NCBI RefSeq assembly: GCF_900696085.1 | Contig: NZ_CAADFC020000025.1 | Location: 1-64,000 of the forward strand | DNA length: 64,000 nt | Direction: 5' to 3' | Source of the DNA: Bradyrhizobium ivorense | GTDB taxonomy: Bacteria; Pseudomonadota; Alphaproteobacteria; Rhizobiales; Xanthobacteraceae | In this document: piece after piece, positions 25,292-33,425 of the stretch | Numbering within the stretch: the stretch's first letter is position 1 | Layout: every line of letters begins with the position of its first letter | Translations under genes and position numbers: made by a program | Notes under the pieces: generated by a model | Told to the model about the DNA's origin: nothing | Database searches by the model: none | The model's input: the letters and a program-made list of their open reading frames with translations, nothing else

Positions 25292-25732
25292 ATGACTGAC
25301 TGCACGGAAGCCGGCGGCCGGTTGGCGCGCCTGTCTCGCGATCATGGAACTCTGGCCCGCCGGCGCGCGGTCGGGGTGACGGTGTCACTGCGGCTCGGCC
25401 TGGTGGTGCTGCTGTCGGTGGCGGCTGCGCATCTCGCGGAGGCGCGCGATCCCGACGGCCGCTACGCCAATTCGCCGCTGAAGCAATGGTTCGACGGTCT
25501 GCGCAGCGGCAAGGGTCCTTGCTGCTCGGACGCCGACGGCAGCGCGCTCAGCGACGTCGATTGGGAGTCCAAGGACGGGCACTACCGGGTGCGCCTCGAC
25601 GGCCAATGGATGGACGTCCCCGACGACGCCGTGGTCACCGAGCCCAACCGCGCCGGCCGCGCCATGGTCTGGCCGATCCGCAACAACACCGGCATCACGA
25701 TCCGCTGCTTCATGCCCGGCAGCATGACCTAG
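25292..25732 (+). CDS. Hypothetical secreted protein
   Basis: 146 residues from ATG at 25292. A hydrophobic segment (VSLRLGLVVLLSVAAAHLAEA) near residues 29-49 suggests a signal peptide, so a start further inside is quite possible; the start choice is uncertain. The mature part begins RDPDGRYANSPLKQWFDGL, has a vicinal Cys pair (GPCCSDADG), a DGQWMDVPDDAVV motif and a final lone Cys. No known domain. Similar short secreted proteins are common in Bradyrhizobium, which is recollection rather than a search result. Confidence 0.7.
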   Translation: MTDCTEAGGRLARLSRDHGTLARRRAVGVTVSLRLGLVVLLSVAAAHLAEARDPDGRYANSPLKQWFDGLRSGKGPCCSDADGSALSDVDWESKDGHYRVRLDGQWMDVPDDAVVTEPNRAGRAMVWPIRNNTGITIRCFMPGSMT

Positions 25733-25764
25733 CGGGGCGAGCTTACGAGCAGATCCCGCTCCGC

Positions 25765-25904
25765 GTCATCCCCGCGCAAAGGCTTCGCCTTTGTCGCTGG
25801 AGGTGCGAGCCTCTTCGGCGAGCCTCGAAGGATCGACGCGGCCCCGTCGGTGGCCGTCGACCCTTCGAGGGCCGCTGAAGAAGCGGCCACCTCAGGGTGA
25901 CGGG
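25765..25904. repeat. Intergenic palindromic repeat, family B copy 2
   Basis: GTCATCCCCGCGC ... CCTCGAAGGATCGACGC, then GTCGACCCTTCGAGG and CCACCTCAGGGTGACGGG. Inverted relative to the copy at 3101-3234. It fills the space between the convergent genes at 25292 and 25934. Confidence 0.85.
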
Positions 25905-25933
25905 TCAGGTTGAATTTGTCCGCTGCTTCAGTG

Positions 25934-26317
25934 TCACGCGTACTTCTGGTCGCGCTCCAGAAGCTCGATCGAGATGCCCTGCGGGCCGCGGATGAAGCAG
26001 ATGCGCACGCCGGGACGGATCGTGGTCGGCTCCTTGGTGAACTCGACGCCCTTGGCCTTGATCTCGGCGGCGACCGCGTCGATGTCCTTCACCGTCAGTC
26101 CGAAATGGTCGAGCCCCTGATAGGGCGTCACCGGCGGCGCGTTGACGCCGTCGCCGGGTGCGACCTCCGCGATGAACACCTTGGCACCGCCGAGCGCGAC
26201 GTCGATGCGGCCGGGACCGCGGATGATCTCGCCGCCGAGAATGTCGTGCAGCCAGGCGGCGGTCGCCTCGGGATCGGGACTGCGCAGGTGGATATGGTCC
26301 CAGGTCACGGTAGGCAT
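25934..26317 (-). CDS. VOC (glyoxalase-like) family protein
   Basis: A 127-residue vicinal-oxygen-chelate protein. TWDHIHLRSPDPEATAAWLHDILGGE (metal His at the start) is followed by GLDHFGLTVKDIDAVAAEIKAKG (second half, His) and ends with FIRGPQGISIELLER (metal Glu). The family includes glyoxalase I, dioxygenases and fosfomycin-type resistance proteins; no feature here selects among them. ATG at 26317 is preceded by AAGGAGACCGCG, a strong ribosome site. Confidence 0.88.
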   Translation of the reverse strand: MPTVTWDHIHLRSPDPEATAAWLHDILGGEIIRGPGRIDVALGGAKVFIAEVAPGDGVNAPPVTPYQGLDHFGLTVKDIDAVAAEIKAKGVEFTKEPTTIRPGVRICFIRGPQGISIELLERDQKYA

Positions 26318-26624
26318 CGCGGTCTCCTTGATTCTCACGCGCTTGCGGCGCGCATTGCCGAGGCGGCGCAAATCTAGAGACGATGCAGAAAGCTGTGAAG
26401 CGGTTTTCCCTCGCGAAAACCGCGGCAGCGCGCGCCTTATGCGCCGACAGAAGCCGGCGCTGAAGCGACTGCCGCAAAATCACCGTCCCGGAAGGAAACC
26501 ATTTTGGTCTCCGGCGATTGTCTCGGCTGTGGCGCCCCGACCCTGCGGCCGTCTCAGGACCAGTGCGGAAGCGGTGCCTGTCGGGGCATGGGCGGCAGGT
26601 TGCCGCCGGGGTGAGGGCACGGCG
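26318..26624. other. Gene-free stretch with one hairpin
   Basis: 307 bases between the divergent VOC gene and the gene at 26625. The only structure I see is GCGGTTTTC / GAAAACCGC (26400-26423) with loop CCTCGC, resembling the inner arm of repeat family D. No ORF here looks coding. Confidence 0.5.
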
Positions 26625-27266
26625 ATGCGGATCGGCTTGGCGTCGTTTCGAAACCCGTTTCAAAACGTTGCTGTCGGGCGTTTCGGTGCAGGCAGGTTCT
26701 TCGCGGGCCTGCTGTTGCCGCTGATTGCCGTCGCGGGGATCACCGCCTGGCTGATGCTCCCGGAGCTCAGCGACGCTGCCGATGAAGCCGTCTCGCCGGC
26801 GCCATCCTCGATCATCCTGACAGCGCAGACTCCGTCGTCCGAGCCGCAGCCCGATCAGGCCGCCGCGAACAAGGAGACACCGCCCGCGGTCGCGATCGTG
26901 CCGGCGAACGAGCCGATCACGGAGGGGATCGCGCCTGCGTCGCCGGCCGCGTCCGAGCCCGGCGTCGAAAAATCGCCGCTCGAGGGCCTGCGCGTTGCCT
27001 CGCAATCATGGCGGCGCGGCGGGCTCGGCTCGAAGGCGCTGGTCACGCTGACGCTGCGCAATCGCAACGATTTCGCGGTCAAGGATATCGAGATCGCCTG
27101 CGCCTTCGCCCGCCGCGACGGCAGCCCTCTGACCCAGCGCAAGCGCCTGATCACCGACACTATCGCGACGCGGACCCGCAAGACCTATTCACGGATGCTG
27201 GTCGGATTCGTCAATATCAACGCAACAAAGGCGAAATGCTCGGTTGTTACCGCGAGCCGCCTTTAA
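26625..27266 (+). CDS. Hypothetical membrane-anchored protein
   Basis: A 213-residue protein. A basic N-terminus and one hydrophobic segment (residues ~25-46, FFAGLLLPLIAVAGITAWLML) are followed by a Pro/Ala/Ser-rich linker. The C-terminal ~90-residue beta domain contains ALVTLTLRNRNDFAVKDIEIACAFARRDG (~residues 141-169). That pattern of an N-x-N-x-F turn followed by an alternating strand resembles FxLYD-like immunoglobulin folds, but I cannot assign it firmly. The ATG at 26625 is the first plausible one. Followed on the same strand by another single-span protein at 27478. Confidence 0.65.
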   Translation: MRIGLASFRNPFQNVAVGRFGAGRFFAGLLLPLIAVAGITAWLMLPELSDAADEAVSPAPSSIILTAQTPSSEPQPDQAAANKETPPAVAIVPANEPITEGIAPASPAASEPGVEKSPLEGLRVASQSWRRGGLGSKALVTLTLRNRNDFAVKDIEIACAFARRDGSPLTQRKRLITDTIATRTRKTYSRMLVGFVNINATKAKCSVVTASRL

Positions 27267-27317
27267 TCCCCTATCCCGAAAAAGTGAGCACCCCGGGTGA
27301 ACCAAAATCGGCGGGGA

Positions 27318-27342
27318 GGAACTAACTAGTACATCACCAGTT
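27318..27342 (+). promoter_or_regulatory. Weak EcfG-like promoter candidate
   Basis: GGAAC (27318-27322), 16 bases, then AGTT (27339-27342). It has GTT but not the preferred C of the -10 element. It lies 136 bases upstream of the gene at 27478. Confidence 0.3.
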
Positions 27343-27477
27343 TAGGACATGACTCGGCGACGCCGATGCCGGCTTTCCGGGGGATCATGCGCAACCGATG
27401 AGATCGGGCGCACGATGGCGGCTGTCATCGTGCGCATACGAGTTGAACCGCGCCCGCTGCGCGGGGGAGCCAGCAAG

Positions 27478-28014
27478 ATGCCAGTGGCGCGTTACTTCAT
27501 GTTCGTTGGCGGAGTTCTGCTCGCGCTGCTGTTCGCCTTCGATGCCTTCACGCCGAAGGAGAGCGTGGTCGGCAGCGCCATCCAGTCGGCCGGCGGCATC
27601 GACAAGAGCACGGTCCGCATCAAATCGACCCAGAAATTGCCGGAGCTGGTGGTGTATGACACCAATCTACCGACCATTGTCCCGTCGCAGGTGAATGCCG
27701 TGGCTGCGGCCGCGCCGGCAGCCGCCCGCGACAGCTCGGCGCAGTCCCGGGTCCGCGACACCTTCGCCCAGTTCGTTCCGGGCGAGAAGAACGAGGCAGC
27801 CAGCAAGCCGGTGGTGGCGGAGGCCAAGCCGGTCGAGCAGCCGGTCCAGCCGGCGCAGGCGCCCAAGAAGCGCAAGATCGCCCGCAGCCACGCGCATCCG
27901 CCGACCCAGCTGCAGCCGCAGCGCTTCGCGCAGCCCGGCCCGTTCCAGTCGGGTCCGTACCAGCCATATCGCGTCGCGCAGCAGCAGCAGCGCTTCGGCT
28001 TCTTCAACTGGTAA
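27478..28014 (+). CDS. Hypothetical membrane-anchored Pro/Gln-rich protein
   Basis: A 178-residue protein. One N-terminal transmembrane segment (residues ~5-22, YFMFVGGVLLALLFAFDAF) is followed by a short conserved-looking stretch (STVRIKSTQKLPELVVYDT). A low-complexity tail is rich in Ala, Pro, Gln and Val, with a KKRKIARSHAHP basic patch (~residues 130-141) and a Gln/Phe/Tyr-rich end. No known domain; Bradyrhizobium carries similar uncharacterised proteins (recollection). ATG at 27478 is chosen because the helix begins there. A good terminator follows at 28035-28066. Confidence 0.7.
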   Translation: MPVARYFMFVGGVLLALLFAFDAFTPKESVVGSAIQSAGGIDKSTVRIKSTQKLPELVVYDTNLPTIVPSQVNAVAAAAPAAARDSSAQSRVRDTFAQFVPGEKNEAASKPVVAEAKPVEQPVQPAQAPKKRKIARSHAHPPTQLQPQRFAQPGPFQSGPYQPYRVAQQQQRFGFFNW

Positions 28015-28034
28015 TCAGCCCAGCCGACGATCCG

Positions 28035-28066
28035 GCCGCCGCGGCAGACGCCAGCGGCGGCTTTTT
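28035..28066 (+). terminator. Intrinsic terminator
   Basis: GCCGCCGC (28035-28042), an 11-base loop, GCGGCGGC (28054-28061), then five T. It lies 21 bases after the stop at 28014. Confidence 0.88.
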
Positions 28067-28134
28067 CGTCTGAATCGCATCAGGCCGAACGGGCGGTCAC
28101 GCGACCGCCTTGGCCAAATCCCGGCGAAACGCGG

Positions 28135-28542
28135 TTAGCGGGGCAGGCGCGGGATCTTGTCGGCAAAGCCGTTGTAGCAGGCCAGCCGCTCGTCCTCTTC
28201 CTTCACAAAGCGGCAGTCATTGACGCCCTTGGCGGGAGTGGCCTTCGGCTTTGGCTGCGGCTTGAAGATCTCGTCGTAGCAGTTCAGCCGCTCCTTGGTG
28301 GCGTCGTCGATGTCCTGGCAGGCCTGCAGCTTCTGCGCGACCGACTGCTTGCCGGCCGGCTCGGCCTTCTCGCCCTTCTTGGCAGCCGACTTGGCCGACT
28401 TCTTGCCGACCTGGACCAGCGGCTTGTCGCCGACCATCGGCGGCTGCGCGGCGGCCGGGGCGGTGGCGGGCGGTGCGGCGGTGCCTTGGGCAAGCGCGGC
28501 AGCCGGGACCAGGAGCGCCAGCACGAGGATGATCTGTCTCAT
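28135..28542 (-). CDS. Hypothetical secreted Lys/Ala-rich protein with Cys motifs
   Basis: A 135-residue protein. A clear signal peptide (MRQIILVLALLVPAAALAQG) is followed by a Pro/Ala region and a Lys-rich stretch (KKSAKSAAKKGEK, ~residues 47-59). Two similar cysteine segments come next: LQACQDIDDATKERLNCYDEIF (~72-93) and CRFVKEEDERLACYNGFAD (~110-128). The repeated C-x(10-11)-CY spacing resembles short secreted proteins in which C...LxCYD is a recurrent motif (type VI TagF-like lysozyme-inhibitor or PRC-associated small proteins), but no function is established. Confidence 0.72.
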   Translation of the reverse strand: MRQIILVLALLVPAAALAQGTAAPPATAPAAAQPPMVGDKPLVQVGKKSAKSAAKKGEKAEPAGKQSVAQKLQACQDIDDATKERLNCYDEIFKPQPKPKATPAKGVNDCRFVKEEDERLACYNGFADKIPRLPR

Positions 28543-28836
28543 GTCGAAAATGTCCGAATGGTGATGACCGGGAAGGCGGCGCCGGGAATCCGAAAAGCCC
28601 GGCAGCTGCCGTGACTTACCGCATGTTTTGGGGAAATCCTACCCCTCAGCGGACCTCCCCGGAACCGATCCACCGTCAAAATTGGCCCGCCGGGCGGGAT
28701 TTGGCGCGCCGCGGCCGGGTCAAGGGAAGCGGTCCCGCATCGCCAATTCCGGTCGCGTGCCGAAGCTCATGACCTCCGAGGGAATGGAACGGCGTCGGCG
28801 TTGGTCTATCGTCCCGTCTGAAACGGGAGGCGCGCG

Positions 28837-29283
28837 ATGCTGTATGCGGAAGATCTCGCCGAGGGACAGACGTTTCAGCTCGGCAGCTATACGATCAGCG
28901 AAGCCGAGATCCTGGAGTTCGCCGGGAAGTATGATCCCGTGCCGATCCACACCGATCCCGTTGCGGCGGCCGCCGGCCCGTTCGGCGGCCTCATCGCGAG
29001 CGGCTTCAACACCATTGCGATCTATCAGCGCCTCGTGGTGGAGGCGATCTGGAGCAAGGTCGCCGGCATCGTCGGGCGCAGCCTCGAGATTCGCATCCCC
29101 AGCCCGGTCCGCCCCGGCGCCACGCTCACCGGCCAATCGCAGGTCCAGAAGATCACGATGCGGCCGGAGCGCCGCGACGCCGTCGTGATCTTCCGGACCG
29201 AGCTGGTCGACGACGAGCGTCGCCCGGTTCTGGTCGTGGTGCTCGACGTGCTGATCCGCATGCGGCCGGCGGACATCGCGTAA
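28837..29283 (+). CDS. MaoC-family dehydratase, single hot-dog
   Basis: A 148-residue protein with one hot-dog fold: EILEFAGKYDPVPIHTDPVAAAAGPFGGLIASG (~residues 25-57) carries the Asp/His hydratase-2 pair in YDPVPIHTD. This is the (R)-specific enoyl-CoA hydratase type (PhaJ-like), acting on 2-enoyl-CoA. ATG at 28837 is preceded by GGGAGGCGCGCG. It has no operon partner; the 294 bases upstream (28543-28836) show no gene. Confidence 0.87.
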   Translation: MLYAEDLAEGQTFQLGSYTISEAEILEFAGKYDPVPIHTDPVAAAAGPFGGLIASGFNTIAIYQRLVVEAIWSKVAGIVGRSLEIRIPSPVRPGATLTGQSQVQKITMRPERRDAVVIFRTELVDDERRPVLVVVLDVLIRMRPADIA

Positions 29284-29463
29284 TCGACGACCTTGCGCGC
29301 AGTGCTGCGGCAATTACGACAGGCCGGCGGCGGAACAACGGCGCATCAATGACGCCATTCTCGGCGAGGTCGTGCTGCCCGGCGCCGCCTGAGCCCGCTG
29401 CGCGCTTTCACGCATCGACAGACACGGAACTTGTGGGGAACGCAGTCAATGCGTCGCGGCTGC

Positions 29464-29488
29464 GGAACGTTTCGGTGCCGGATCGGTT
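29464..29488 (+). promoter_or_regulatory. Possible EcfG-type promoter
   Basis: GGAAC (29464-29468), 16 bases, then GGTT (29485-29488); one mismatch to the CGTT -10. The ATG of the small gene at 29568 lies 79 bases downstream, a plausible leader length. Confidence 0.4.
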
Positions 29489-29567
29489 CGAGACTTCGAG
29501 GCCCCCTCAGAGGGCGAGCGGGGAGGGGAAACCAGCCAAAACCGGAACCACGAACAGGAGCAAGCGC

Positions 29568-29861
29568 ATGAAGCTCAATTCCGCGCAGGTCAAGCAGACG
29601 ATGACGCAAATGAACGCCCAGGTGCTTCCAGAAGATCACCCGGCGGTCGCGCAACTGAACAGCGTGTTCGGCGAGCACACGTTCTTCGTCGACACCAGCG
29701 GCCTGAAAGTTCTCGAACCTGCCGAAGCCCCTGACATGCAGGGGCAGACCGGCGAAGTGGTCAGCCTCGCCGAATGGAGCGATCCGGAACTCACCAGTCT
29801 TCGGCCACACGAGCCCGAGCCGACCGGTGTGCTCATCACGCTCGAGCCGAGCAAGCATTGA
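29568..29861 (+). CDS. Hypothetical small soluble protein
   Basis: A 97-residue acidic protein without signal peptide or membrane segment. It starts MKLNSAQVKQTMTQMNAQVLPEDHPA, then QLNSVFGEHTFFVDTSGLKVLEP, and ends in an acidic EPEPTGVLITLEPSKH. The layout looks like a compact alpha-beta domain, but I do not recognise the family. ATG at 29568 follows CAGGAGCAAGCGC, a good ribosome site; the frame is open further upstream but the composition there is not protein-like. A possible EcfG-type promoter lies 79 bases upstream. Confidence 0.7.
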   Translation: MKLNSAQVKQTMTQMNAQVLPEDHPAVAQLNSVFGEHTFFVDTSGLKVLEPAEAPDMQGQTGEVVSLAEWSDPELTSLRPHEPEPTGVLITLEPSKH

Positions 29862-30021
29862 TCGCGCCAGCAGCGCTCCGCGAACGGCCCTGGCGGCCGC
29901 TTGCGGAGCGGCTGCCACAAGCCGCAGCGCAGCCGGCCAACGCGCGATGAGATCGCGTCGCATGTTCATCGCGCCTTCGCTTCCCATCCGAGCATGATGC
30001 CGGCGCTTGCGCGTCTGCGCG

Positions 30022-30423
30022 TCACTGCTCGCGACGTTTTGGAATCGGCGACGCGCGACGCGGCGGCGCTCGGCTCGCGGGCGGCGGGAGGAATTCGTCA
30101 CAGATGCAGTTGCCCTGTCCATCGTCTCGAGCCGGGCTGCCGTCAGGACAGACGTGGCAGAACGGGGGTGGCGGATTCTCCGGCGTGTTGCAGGCGCACG
30201 ACCATACCCCGATGATCGGCTGCCAGGAGCAGAACCAGTTTTCCGGCGCGCATTTCTTTGGCCTCGCGCATGTGCAGGCATTGCCGCCCCAGAATGGCGC
30301 AGAGCCGTCCGGGCACGAAGGCACCATGCCCTCGCAGATTTTGTCGGCCGCAGCTCCTCCCGCAAATGCCGTCAGACCAATCACCACGGCGAAGACAAAC
30401 GTACAAATCGAGCTCACACGCAT
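30022..30423 (-). CDS. Secreted cysteine-rich small protein
   Basis: A 133-residue protein. A signal peptide (residues 1-27, ending GGAAADK) precedes a mature region with twelve cysteines in a regular pattern (MVPSCPDGSAPFWGGNACTC, then KKC, WFC, WSCAC, FCHVC, NCIC). CPDGS occurs twice (~residues 37 and 92), each followed by a C-x-C, so the domain appears to contain two similar disulfide modules. The C-terminal tail is Pro/Arg-rich and basic. No family recognised. Even cysteine number and export fit a disulfide-stabilised periplasmic or extracellular protein. Confidence 0.72.
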   Translation of the reverse strand: MRVSSICTFVFAVVIGLTAFAGGAAADKICEGMVPSCPDGSAPFWGGNACTCARPKKCAPENWFCSWQPIIGVWSCACNTPENPPPPFCHVCPDGSPARDDGQGNCICDEFLPPPASRAPPRRASPIPKRREQ

Positions 30424-30657
30424 AAATATACCTCACTGCTGAAATCGTGGTGAGATTGTACAGCGGATGGCACCGATCGGCCAGCGCAAATGCCTCGGGG
30501 TGGAAGCCCGGCGAGTGGTCTGGTGGCGGCGCCGTTTGCCCTCGTGATCGCCGACAGTCCCTAAGGTCACGCCAAGAGGTGCCGAAAGTCACATCCCAAA
30601 TCAGCCGCGCCTGCCTATGCATCGGTTCCAGGTGCATATCGAGGCGGTGAGGGGCAG

Positions 30658-31038
30658 ATGGGGATGGTGCGGCGCTGGACCTCCGAGGAGGACGAGACGC
30701 TCAGGGAGCTCGCCCGGGCCGGAAAGAATGCGCTCGAGATCAGCAACGCGCTGACCCGCAGCCCCTCCGCGGTGCGCCGCCGCGCCGAAGTGCTGTCCGT
30801 CCTCATCATTGCAAAAGCCTATCGCGCGCGTCCCTCGCATGTCGCGACCCATCTCGAGCGGGTGGCGATCGACGCGATCGGGAGTAGCCGCCCGTTTCCC
30901 GCGGGCGTCGGCCCGAGCACCATCGCCGGAATGATCGAGAAGGGCTGGATCGTCGCCGAGGGCACGACGGCGCGGAAATATCGCGTCACCGATGTCGGCG
31001 TCGAGGCGGTGCGGCGCAAGATTCCGAGCGGCGGCTGA
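30658..31038 (+). CDS. SANT/Myb-like DNA-binding protein
   Basis: A 126-residue protein. RRWTSEEDETLRELARAGKNALEISNALTRSPSAVRRRAEVL (residues ~5-46) matches a Myb/SANT-like tri-helix with W...E.D...L and a third helix SPSAVRRRA, like GcrA-type and Rhizobiales SANT proteins. The C-terminal half (ARPSHVATHLERVAIDAIG, then a wing-like KYRVTDVGVEAVRRK) looks like a second winged-helix segment. Probably a transcriptional regulator. ATG at 30658; a second in-frame ATG two codons on is possible. It is not clustered with an obvious target. Confidence 0.72.
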   Translation: MGMVRRWTSEEDETLRELARAGKNALEISNALTRSPSAVRRRAEVLSVLIIAKAYRARPSHVATHLERVAIDAIGSSRPFPAGVGPSTIAGMIEKGWIVAEGTTARKYRVTDVGVEAVRRKIPSGG

Positions 31039-31064
31039 GCGGGCGCAGCTCGGTCTCGCGTTGT

Positions 31065-31925
31065 TCAAATCGGTCGCATGCTCGGTCTTATCTGTGTGAT
31101 GGCGACGCCGGAGATCGCGAGCGCTCCACCGAAGATCAGCTTTGGCGTCATGCGGTCGCCAAGGAACAACACGCTCGATATCAGGGCGAACACCGGAATT
31201 AGCAGGCCGAAGGGGGCGACGCGGCCCATGGAGCAGCGCCCGATCAGCCAGAACCAAAGGCCGAACCCGACAATTCCTCCGATGAAAATGGTGTAGGCGA
31301 GTGCCAGCCAGCCGCGCTCATCCGCCGCGACAAGGCTCGTCAGTTGCCCATATTCGAGCAGCAACGACATCAACATGACCTGCGGCACCGTCAGCAGCGA
31401 CGACCACCCCATCAGCATCAGCGGATCGAACGGGCCGTAGCGTTTGGTCAGGACGGTGGACACCGCAAATGCGAAGGCTGCCCCGACCACGAGCAGCAGC
31501 GGAAGCGGATTTGCCGACAGGTCGGGCTCCGTCGCCAGCACGATCACCCCGATGAATGCAAGCACCACGCCGGCGCATGTGGTGAGCGACGGCCGCTCCG
31601 CGAGCAGCGGCCAGGCCAACAGGACGGTGAAAGGCGGGGCGAGTTGATAGGCGACGGCCGACATGCTTCCCGAGCCGAGCCCAAGGCCGACATAGAACAG
31701 CCCGAAGTTCAGCCCACCAAGGAAAATTGAAATAGCTGCGATAGGGCCGAACTGTTGAGGCGTGGGCCTTTTGACAAACGGAACAAGCAGCAGCGCGATG
31801 GCCATGAACCGCAGCGCGAGGAAGAAGAGAGGTGGAAACTCCGTAACGCCCACTTTGATGGCCACGAACTGATAACCCCAGAGCAAGGGAACGGCCACCG
31901 CGCAGACGATCTGGATGGCAGACAT
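31065..31925 (-). CDS. EamA-family transporter under TetR control
   Basis: A 286-residue, ten-helix DMT exporter: VAVPLLWGYQFVAIKVGVTEFPPLFFLALRF near the N-terminus, the second EamA repeat from ~residue 145 (LLLVVGAAFAFAVSTVLTKRYG). The sequence style is that of the YdcZ/RhtB-unrelated RhaT-like cysteine/amino-acid or drug exporters. It follows the TetR gene on the same strand after 71 bases, and a perfect 12-bp palindrome (31943-31954) sits between them, repeated with one change before tetR. This strongly suggests direct repression. The substrate is unknown. Confidence 0.88.
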   Translation of the reverse strand: MSAIQIVCAVAVPLLWGYQFVAIKVGVTEFPPLFFLALRFMAIALLLVPFVKRPTPQQFGPIAAISIFLGGLNFGLFYVGLGLGSGSMSAVAYQLAPPFTVLLAWPLLAERPSLTTCAGVVLAFIGVIVLATEPDLSANPLPLLLVVGAAFAFAVSTVLTKRYGPFDPLMLMGWSSLLTVPQVMLMSLLLEYGQLTSLVAADERGWLALAYTIFIGGIVGFGLWFWLIGRCSMGRVAPFGLLIPVFALISSVLFLGDRMTPKLIFGGALAISGVAITQIRPSMRPI

Positions 31926-31942
31926 GGCATCTTTCCTTTCAA

Positions 31943-31954
31943 GACCGATCGGTC
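31943..31954 (-). promoter_or_regulatory. TetR operator before EamA transporter
   Basis: A perfect palindrome GACCGATCGGTC, 18 bases upstream of the transporter start. It differs by one base from the site upstream of the tetR gene. Confidence 0.7.
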
Positions 31955-31996
31955 CAAATATCGGCGTGCGAATTCACGGCGCTGTCCACGGGCTGT

Positions 31997-32608
31997 TTAC
32001 CTGACGAAACGATCGAGTAGAGCGTCGGCGGTGGCTTGCGACGTAATCGGTGTGGGGCCGGTCTTGGCGATGACGCGCAGCCCCTCGACGAAACAGACGA
32101 GAATTCGCGCGGCACTTGAAGGCTCGACACCGTCGGCCAACTTGCCGGCCGCCTTCGCGCGGGAAAGTGCGGCCGCCACCCTGGTCTCCATGGCTTTGAA
32201 AAAGCCCGCGGCGCGACGATTGACGTCGGCATCCTGGCCAGCCAGTTCCATGGTCGTGGCCACCAGCAGGCATCCGCGACGGCCTTTCGCACCGCTCGTG
32301 CGGTCGACGTAGCCGGCAAAGTAACTCCGCAGGCCGTCGACGGGATCTCTGCGCGGATCGAATTCGATATCCATCCGTGCCAGCGCATCGGCGATGTAGC
32401 GATCGAGCGCACACAGGAACAGCGAGTGCTTGTCACCGAAAGCAGCATAGAGGCTGCCGCGCGAGAGCTTCGTCGCACGAAGCAGATCGGGCAGCGCCGT
32501 GGCGTGATAGCCACGCGACCAGAACACCTGCATGGCCCGTTCGACGGCGCCGTCGACGTCGAAACTTCGGGGGCGGCCGCGGGGCAACTGTGCCGGAGCT
32601 TGATTCAT
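31997..32608 (-). CDS. TetR/AcrR-family transcriptional repressor
   Basis: A 203-residue protein. The N-terminal HTH (residues ~10-60: RGRPRSFDVDGAVERAMQVFWSRGYHATALPDLL, recognition helix SRGSLYAAFGDKHSLF) is typical of the TetR subgroup with C-terminal TetR_C regulators of efflux genes. ATG at 32608 begins the conserved region. Operator-like sites lie 12 bases upstream of its start (32620-32633) and again before the EamA gene (31943-31954), indicating autorepression plus control of the exporter. Inducer unknown. Confidence 0.9.
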   Translation of the reverse strand: MNQAPAQLPRGRPRSFDVDGAVERAMQVFWSRGYHATALPDLLRATKLSRGSLYAAFGDKHSLFLCALDRYIADALARMDIEFDPRRDPVDGLRSYFAGYVDRTSGAKGRRGCLLVATTMELAGQDADVNRRAAGFFKAMETRVAAALSRAKAAGKLADGVEPSSAARILVCFVEGLRVIAKTGPTPITSQATADALLDRFVR

Positions 32609-32619
32609 GACCGATATAT

Positions 32620-32633
32620 AGACCAATCGGTCT
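32620..32633 (-). promoter_or_regulatory. TetR operator before tetR gene
   Basis: AGACCAATCGGTCT, an almost perfect palindrome. Its core GACCAATCGGTC is one base from the site at 31943-31954. It lies 12 bases from the tetR start codon. Confidence 0.68.
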
Positions 32634-32730
32634 TTAAATCGCAAGCGCCAAGTACGTGTCGGCGTCGCAAATATCAGCCGCGGCCATGTTCCATGACGGC
32701 AAGGGTGAGAACAAGGCACGGTGGAATCGG

Positions 32731-33204
32731 CTATTGCCCGAAGCTCATGCCGGGCCGGATCATGCCTTCCAAGATCGCATTCATATGCCGGTCGACCGTC
32801 GCGATGTCGGTGGAGGGGCCGACGGCGACGATGCTGTACGCCAAGTGCTGATCCATGGCCTGACAGGCAATCTGGATCAAAAGTTCCTGCGAGTTTGGAA
32901 ACATCGCGCCGCCACCGACGCCGATTTCGCTGAAACCGTAAATACTGAAACCATGCAACAAAAGTTGCCGCTGGCCCTCCGCTGCGCAGTCGCCGTTCCA
33001 CTTTTTGATGTAGTCGGCGGTCATCTTTGGCGGAAGCGTATATGCCTGCCATCGCCAATTCATGTACATCGTCGGGCTCGACAGCTTGGAGGCATTGGCG
33101 CCGGAGGGAAACAGCTTGTCCCAACTGGTGACCACGGCGGTCGCCAAACTCAAGACGGCGACGATCACCGCAATCCAGGTCGTCTTGCCTGATCCTTCGC
33201 TCAC
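32731..33204 (-). CDS. Hypothetical membrane-anchored protein
   Basis: A 157-residue protein with one N-terminal transmembrane segment (residues ~9-27, TWIAVIVAVLSLATAVVTSW) and a soluble domain of ~125 residues. The latter contains MNWRWQAYTLPPKMTADYIKKWNGDCAAEGQRQL and two cysteines (DCAAEG, IACQAM) that could pair. No known family. ATG at 33204; upstream the frame is closed. It stands alone, upstream of the TetR gene but 122 bases apart. Confidence 0.68.
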   Translation of the reverse strand: MSEGSGKTTWIAVIVAVLSLATAVVTSWDKLFPSGANASKLSSPTMYMNWRWQAYTLPPKMTADYIKKWNGDCAAEGQRQLLLHGFSIYGFSEIGVGGGAMFPNSQELLIQIACQAMDQHLAYSIVAVGPSTDIATVDRHMNAILEGMIRPGMSFGQ

Positions 33205-33425
33205 GATGCCGGGTCCAACGTTGGTGATGAAAAAGCCCGCGCGAAATGCACTCTGAAAAACGTCCGGGACGAGTATATCAGAGGTATAGATTTATACCCA
33301 TCACAACCTGTCGATCCGGCGGGGGGCGCACTCGCGTATCCGGAATATCCGACCTGGGGTGAGGCTTGGGCGCGGCAGGTGCTCGCCGACCGAAGTCCGA
33401 AATGGCGGCTAACCCGTTGATAGAA

